This document shows, piece by piece, positions 15,529 to 18,017 of a stretch of 18,017 nucleotides of DNA (the stretch's first letter is position 1; every line of letters starts with the position of its first letter). The stretch is from Deltaproteobacteria bacterium (GTDB lineage: Bacteria; Desulfobacterota; Binatia; UBA9968): contig JAJONK010000011.1 in assembly GCA_021323355.1 (NCBI GenBank), forward strand, positions 1-18,017, given 5' to 3'. The translations under genes and the position numbers were made by a program. The notes under the pieces were generated by a model, which was not told the DNA's origin, searched no databases, and saw only the letters and a program-made list of their open reading frames with translations.

Positions 15529-16292
15529 TTGGCGCGACGACCAACGTGTGCCGTGAGCCAATCGACGGCTTCGGTAAGAGCTTGCTGCATCATCAGCGGA
15601 TTGGACAGGCGATGGTCGGTTCCTTTCAATATCAACAATTTTTTTTTACCCGAGATGCATGCGTTCAGTTCATGCGCTTCTTCGACCGGCACGACCTCGT
15701 CGCTTTCGCCATGAATGATCAGTACCGGACAAGCGATTTTGCGCGCGGATTCGATGACATTGAGGGATTCTAAGTCCTCAAGCAACGCCAGATTAAGCCG
15801 CTGCCTGTTGTAGAAGGTGAAGCCGCGGTCGCGCCATTTTTGCAATGCGTCCGGGCTGAGAATCCGGCGCGGGAAAGCTTCAGGGTGGACCGGCGCGGCG
15901 ATCGTGACCAGAGCAGCAATGCCTGGATCTTCGGCAGCAAACAGCAGAGCCACAGTGCCGCCCATGCTGGAGCCGAGAATTCCGATGTCGCCAGAATAAC
16001 GCTCGCGGATAAAAGAACATGCGCCGCGCAGGTCCTCGACCTCGCCGCTGTAGGTGATGTCTTCAAACCTCTCGCTGGATTCGCCGACGTATGCAAAATC
16101 AAATCTGAGCGTGAGAAACCCGCTTGTAGCTAAACCGCGACTGAGAGAAATCAATTTTTCGCTGTCCTTGTTGGAGTCCATGCCGTGGCACAGGATAATC
16201 GCACCGCAGGGCAAATCGCCGGCCGGATGATGCAGTATGCCAACGATATTTTTAGCGCCGCTACTACCGAAAGATATTCTTTCTTCCAACAT
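15525..16292 (-). CDS. Alpha/beta-hydrolase (serine esterase/acyl hydrolase type)
   Basis: The 255-residue protein has a full catalytic set: nucleophile elbow G107-S-S109-M-G111, acid D198 in HGESDEVVP, and base H227 in KGTDHRLS. The oxyanion loop is ILCHGMDSNKDS (residues 34-45), typical of the FrsA/BAAT-like branch. There is no signal peptide, so it is cytoplasmic. It is transcribed away from xerC and is the first gene of a two-gene unit with the lipoprotein. It probably hydrolyses an ester or amide; the substrate cannot be read from sequence. Confidence 0.85.
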   Translation of the reverse strand: MLEERISFGSSGAKNIVGILHHPAGDLPCGAIILCHGMDSNKDSEKLISLSRGLATSGFLTLRFDFAYVGESSERFEDITYSGEVEDLRGACSFIRERYSGDIGILGSSMGGTVALLFAAEDPGIAALVTIAAPVHPEAFPRRILSPDALQKWRDRGFTFYNRQRLNLALLEDLESLNVIESARKIACPVLIIHGESDEVVPVEEAHELNACISGKKKLLILKGTDHRLSNPLMMQQALTEAVDWLTAHVGRRAK

Positions 16293-16408
16293 TTGACTCG
16301 CGCGAATTAGCAGGACTCTAGCTCAGATTTATTTAACTTTGAAGTCAGCTGTCGAGATCGATGGACAGCAGAAACATTGAACTTGCCGATTTCGTTTGAT
16401 GGGCCGGC
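16293..16408. promoter_or_regulatory. Divergent intergenic region between hydrolase and xerC
   Basis: The 116 bases should carry promoters for both directions. TTGACT at 16293-16298 is a good -35 match for plus-strand transcription, but the hexamer 17 bases further on (CTCTAG) is a poor -10, so the promoter is not established. Nothing else is seen. Confidence 0.3.
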
Positions 16409-17353
16409 ATGTTATCCTTTGAAAGATCTGGCCCAGCAGCACAAGTGAACGAGCTTATTAAGAGATTTATCGATCACCTCCGCGATCAGCGCAATCTCTC
16501 GTCGCACACACTGAGAAATTACCTAAGCGATCTCAATCAGTTCCAGCAGTTTCTTCGCGATAGCGATTTTTGTCTGGACGAAAACGGGAACATAGACGAG
16601 CAAAGACTGGACATTCATATCGTGCGCGCTTACCTGGCTTCAATAAACAAGCATCGCAAAAAGAGTTCTGTGGGGCGCAAGCTGGCGGCGCTGAAAGGAT
16701 TCTTTAAATATTTGGCGGCCACCGGGCAGATCGCAACAAACCCTATATTGCTGATTCAGACGCCCAAGCAGGACAAGCCGCTGCCCTCTTTTCTCTCGGT
16801 GGACGATGTGTTCCAGCTCCTGGGCAATATCGCGATCAAAGGATCGTTAGATGTGCGCGATCGAGCCATGCTCGAGGTGTTTTATTCGACGGGAATACGG
16901 GCCAGTGAATTGGTCGGGCTTAACTGGAGTGATATTGATTTTCAGCTGGGCATCATCCGAGTGATCGGAAAAGGCTCCAAAGAGCGCGTCGTGCCGATTG
17001 GCACGATAGCAATGCAAGCGCTACAAGATTATAGTTTAGAACATAAAAAGAATTGGAATCTGCCCTGCAAAGGCGAAAATGCGGTCTTTCTTAACCGCCG
17101 TGGTAAAAGGATGACGACCCGAAGTGTAGGGCGCAGCGTTGAAAAGCATTTGAAAGCTTGCGGGATCCCGGTGCATATCGCCCCGCACGGTTTGCGGCAC
17201 ACGTTTGCTACTCACCTTTTAAATAGCGGCGCCGATCTTCGAGTGATACAGGAAATGCTTGGTCATGCGAGTCTTTCCACAACTCAACACTATACGCACC
17301 TAAACTTGGATCAGTTAACGGCGGTGTACGATAAAGCTCATCCACGCGCCTGA
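16409..17353 (+). CDS. xerC: Tyrosine recombinase XerC (chromosome dimer resolution)
   Basis: The 314-residue site-specific recombinase has an N-terminal SAM-like core-binding domain (about 13-105: LIKRFIDHLRDQRNLSSHTL) and a C-terminal catalytic domain. All catalytic residues are visible: R164 (TGIRASELVGL), K188 (GKGSKER), H260-x-x-R263 (HGLRH), H286 (LGHASLSTTQ) and the nucleophile Y295 (QHYTH). It acts at dif sites with XerD and FtsK to resolve chromosome dimers. Length and the hslV neighbour point to the housekeeping XerC rather than a phage or transposon integrase. The start is uncertain: ATG 16409 is used, but GTG 16445 would begin closer to the usual N-terminus. Confidence 0.88.
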   Translation: MLSFERSGPAAQVNELIKRFIDHLRDQRNLSSHTLRNYLSDLNQFQQFLRDSDFCLDENGNIDEQRLDIHIVRAYLASINKHRKKSSVGRKLAALKGFFKYLAATGQIATNPILLIQTPKQDKPLPSFLSVDDVFQLLGNIAIKGSLDVRDRAMLEVFYSTGIRASELVGLNWSDIDFQLGIIRVIGKGSKERVVPIGTIAMQALQDYSLEHKKNWNLPCKGENAVFLNRRGKRMTTRSVGRSVEKHLKACGIPVHIAPHGLRHTFATHLLNSGADLRVIQEMLGHASLSTTQHYTHLNLDQLTAVYDKAHPRA

Positions 17354-17444
17354 AGCAGGGCTTAAGCGATACGCGCGAGTTACCGCGAGATTATCTTCGA
17401 ATCGTGGATCATCGAAATTTGAATGATGAATGGTGAGTTGAACG

Positions 17445-17975
17445 ATGTTTGAAGGAACGACAATACTAGCGATTCGACACCGAGGAAAAGTGGTGGTCGT
17501 CGGCGACGGACAGGTGAGTCTCGGGCAGACCGTGATGAAGCATAGCGCCCGGAAGGTGCGCAAGCTTCATCACGACAAAGTCATCGCCGGTTTTGCCGGC
17601 GCCACTGCCGACGCATTTACTTTGTTCGAGAAGTTTGAAGCCAAACTGGAACAGTTCAACGGCAATCTCAAGCGGGCGGCAGTGGAGCTCGCGAAGGACT
17701 GGCGTACAGATCGAATTTTGCGACGACTGGAAGCGCTACTAATCATCGCCGACTTCGATGACCTGTTGGTGATTTCCGGAGCCGGCGATGTCATAGAACC
17801 CGACGATGGAGTCATTGCTGTCGGTTCGGGAGGAAATTTCGCGTTGGCAGCAGCTCGGGTACTTGTGAAGCACAGTCAGCTTGACGCGCGCGCGATTGCT
17901 GAAGAATCGATGCGCGTTGCCGCCAGTCTCTGCGTCTATACAAACGAGCAGCTTACGTTTGAAGAGCTGGCGTAA
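17445..17975 (+). CDS. hslV: HslV, peptidase subunit of the HslUV (ClpQY) protease
   Basis: The 176-residue protein is a proteasome-beta-like N-terminal threonine hydrolase. The sequence opens M-F-E-G-T-T-I-L, so T5 becomes the nucleophile after removal of a four-residue leader; E. coli needs only Met removed. Other family segments are VVVGDGQVSLGQTVMKHSARKVRKL (with the conserved Lys), GFAGATADAFTLFE and ISGAGDVIEPDD. It forms a double hexamer capped by the HslU ATPase and degrades unfolded or regulatory proteins in the cytoplasm. hslU is expected immediately downstream, beyond the window. A weak site (GGTGAG) precedes the ATG. It is separated from xerC by 91 bases in which I see nothing further. 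Confidence 0.95.
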   Translation: MFEGTTILAIRHRGKVVVVGDGQVSLGQTVMKHSARKVRKLHHDKVIAGFAGATADAFTLFEKFEAKLEQFNGNLKRAAVELAKDWRTDRILRRLEALLIIADFDDLLVISGAGDVIEPDDGVIAVGSGGNFALAAARVLVKHSQLDARAIAEESMRVAASLCVYTNEQLTFEELA

Positions 17976-17992
17976 ACGTGAGCCGCTTCGAT

Positions 17993-18017
17993 AGACGCAG
18001 GAAACCGTAGGTTTCCG
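17993..18017. repeat. Short palindromic element after hslV (possible REP-like copy)
   Basis: GGAAACC (18000-18006) and GGTTTCC (18010-18016) form a perfect 7-base stem around GTA, preceded by GACGCA. The core ACGCAGG...CGTAGG followed by a pyrimidine-rich arm is shared with the element at 15092-15117. It lies just after the hslV stop and may be cut off by the window edge. Confidence 0.5.

Noticed and set aside
16409..17353. Tyrosine recombinase as an integrase marking a mobile island that brought the pigment cluster
   Set aside because: Length, domain layout and the adjacent hslV fit housekeeping XerC; no att-like direct repeats or tRNA are seen.

Overview
The window carries most of an aryl-polyene (APE/xanthomonadin-type) pigment-lipid biosynthesis cluster, followed by unrelated genes and a housekeeping xerC-hslV pair. 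GC is moderate (mid-50s by eye). The organism is most likely a Gram-negative proteobacterium-like lineage: there are LolA-type, lipoprotein and LpxL-type outer-membrane functions. The xerC-hslV adjacency at the right end is an arrangement I associate with Deltaproteobacteria-like groups, and a soil or groundwater relative such as Binatota/Desulfobacterota would fit. This placement is inference; no rRNA or marker phylogeny is available here.

Positions 1-12992 look like one long plus-strand transcription unit. In order it holds the C-terminal end of a family-2 glycosyltransferase, an LpxL-like acyltransferase, an aromatic amino-acid ammonia-lyase with an Ala-Ser-Gly MIO motif, a hot-dog thioesterase, a LolA-like periplasmic carrier, an MMPL/RND exporter, an FAD-dependent halogenase-like oxidoreductase, a small lipoprotein, a ketosynthase, an ApeP-like dehydratase, a FabG-like ketoreductase, a second ketosynthase, a small exported protein and a 4'-phosphopantetheinyl transferase. 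Most neighbours overlap by 4-8 bases, which points to translational coupling. The order follows the known APE order (GT/AT, thioesterase, LolA, MMPL, lipoprotein, KS, DH, KR, KS), with the ammonia-lyase and the FAD enzyme interleaved. Acyl carrier proteins, an aryl-AMP ligase, the partner dehydratase and a chain-length-factor-like KS are not in the window and are expected upstream.

Proposed pathway: the ammonia-lyase makes a (hydroxy)cinnamate starter. An upstream ligase loads it on an ACP that the PPTase has activated. The KS/KR/DH set extends it to a conjugated polyene, the FAD enzyme may halogenate or oxidise the product, and the thioesterase, acyltransferase and glycosyltransferase attach it to a lipid or sugar carrier. 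The MMPL/LolA/lipoprotein group then moves it to the outer membrane.

Two irregularities stand out inside the cluster. The acyltransferase is split between two reading frames and lacks about 18-20 residues near its N-terminus. The 124-base gap before the dehydratase contains what looks like a duplicated, decayed copy of that gene's start.

After the cluster come a convergent minus-strand methyltransferase with a signal peptide (13016-13585), a plus-strand MFS transporter (13754-15082), a minus-strand hydrolase-lipoprotein pair (15118-16292), then xerC and hslV (16409-17975). Two short palindromic elements with related sequence lie just after the MFS gene and at the right end of the window; they may be copies of a dispersed REP-like repeat. 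I saw no tRNA, rRNA, CRISPR array or insertion sequence. No stretch longer than 300 bases lacks a gene.
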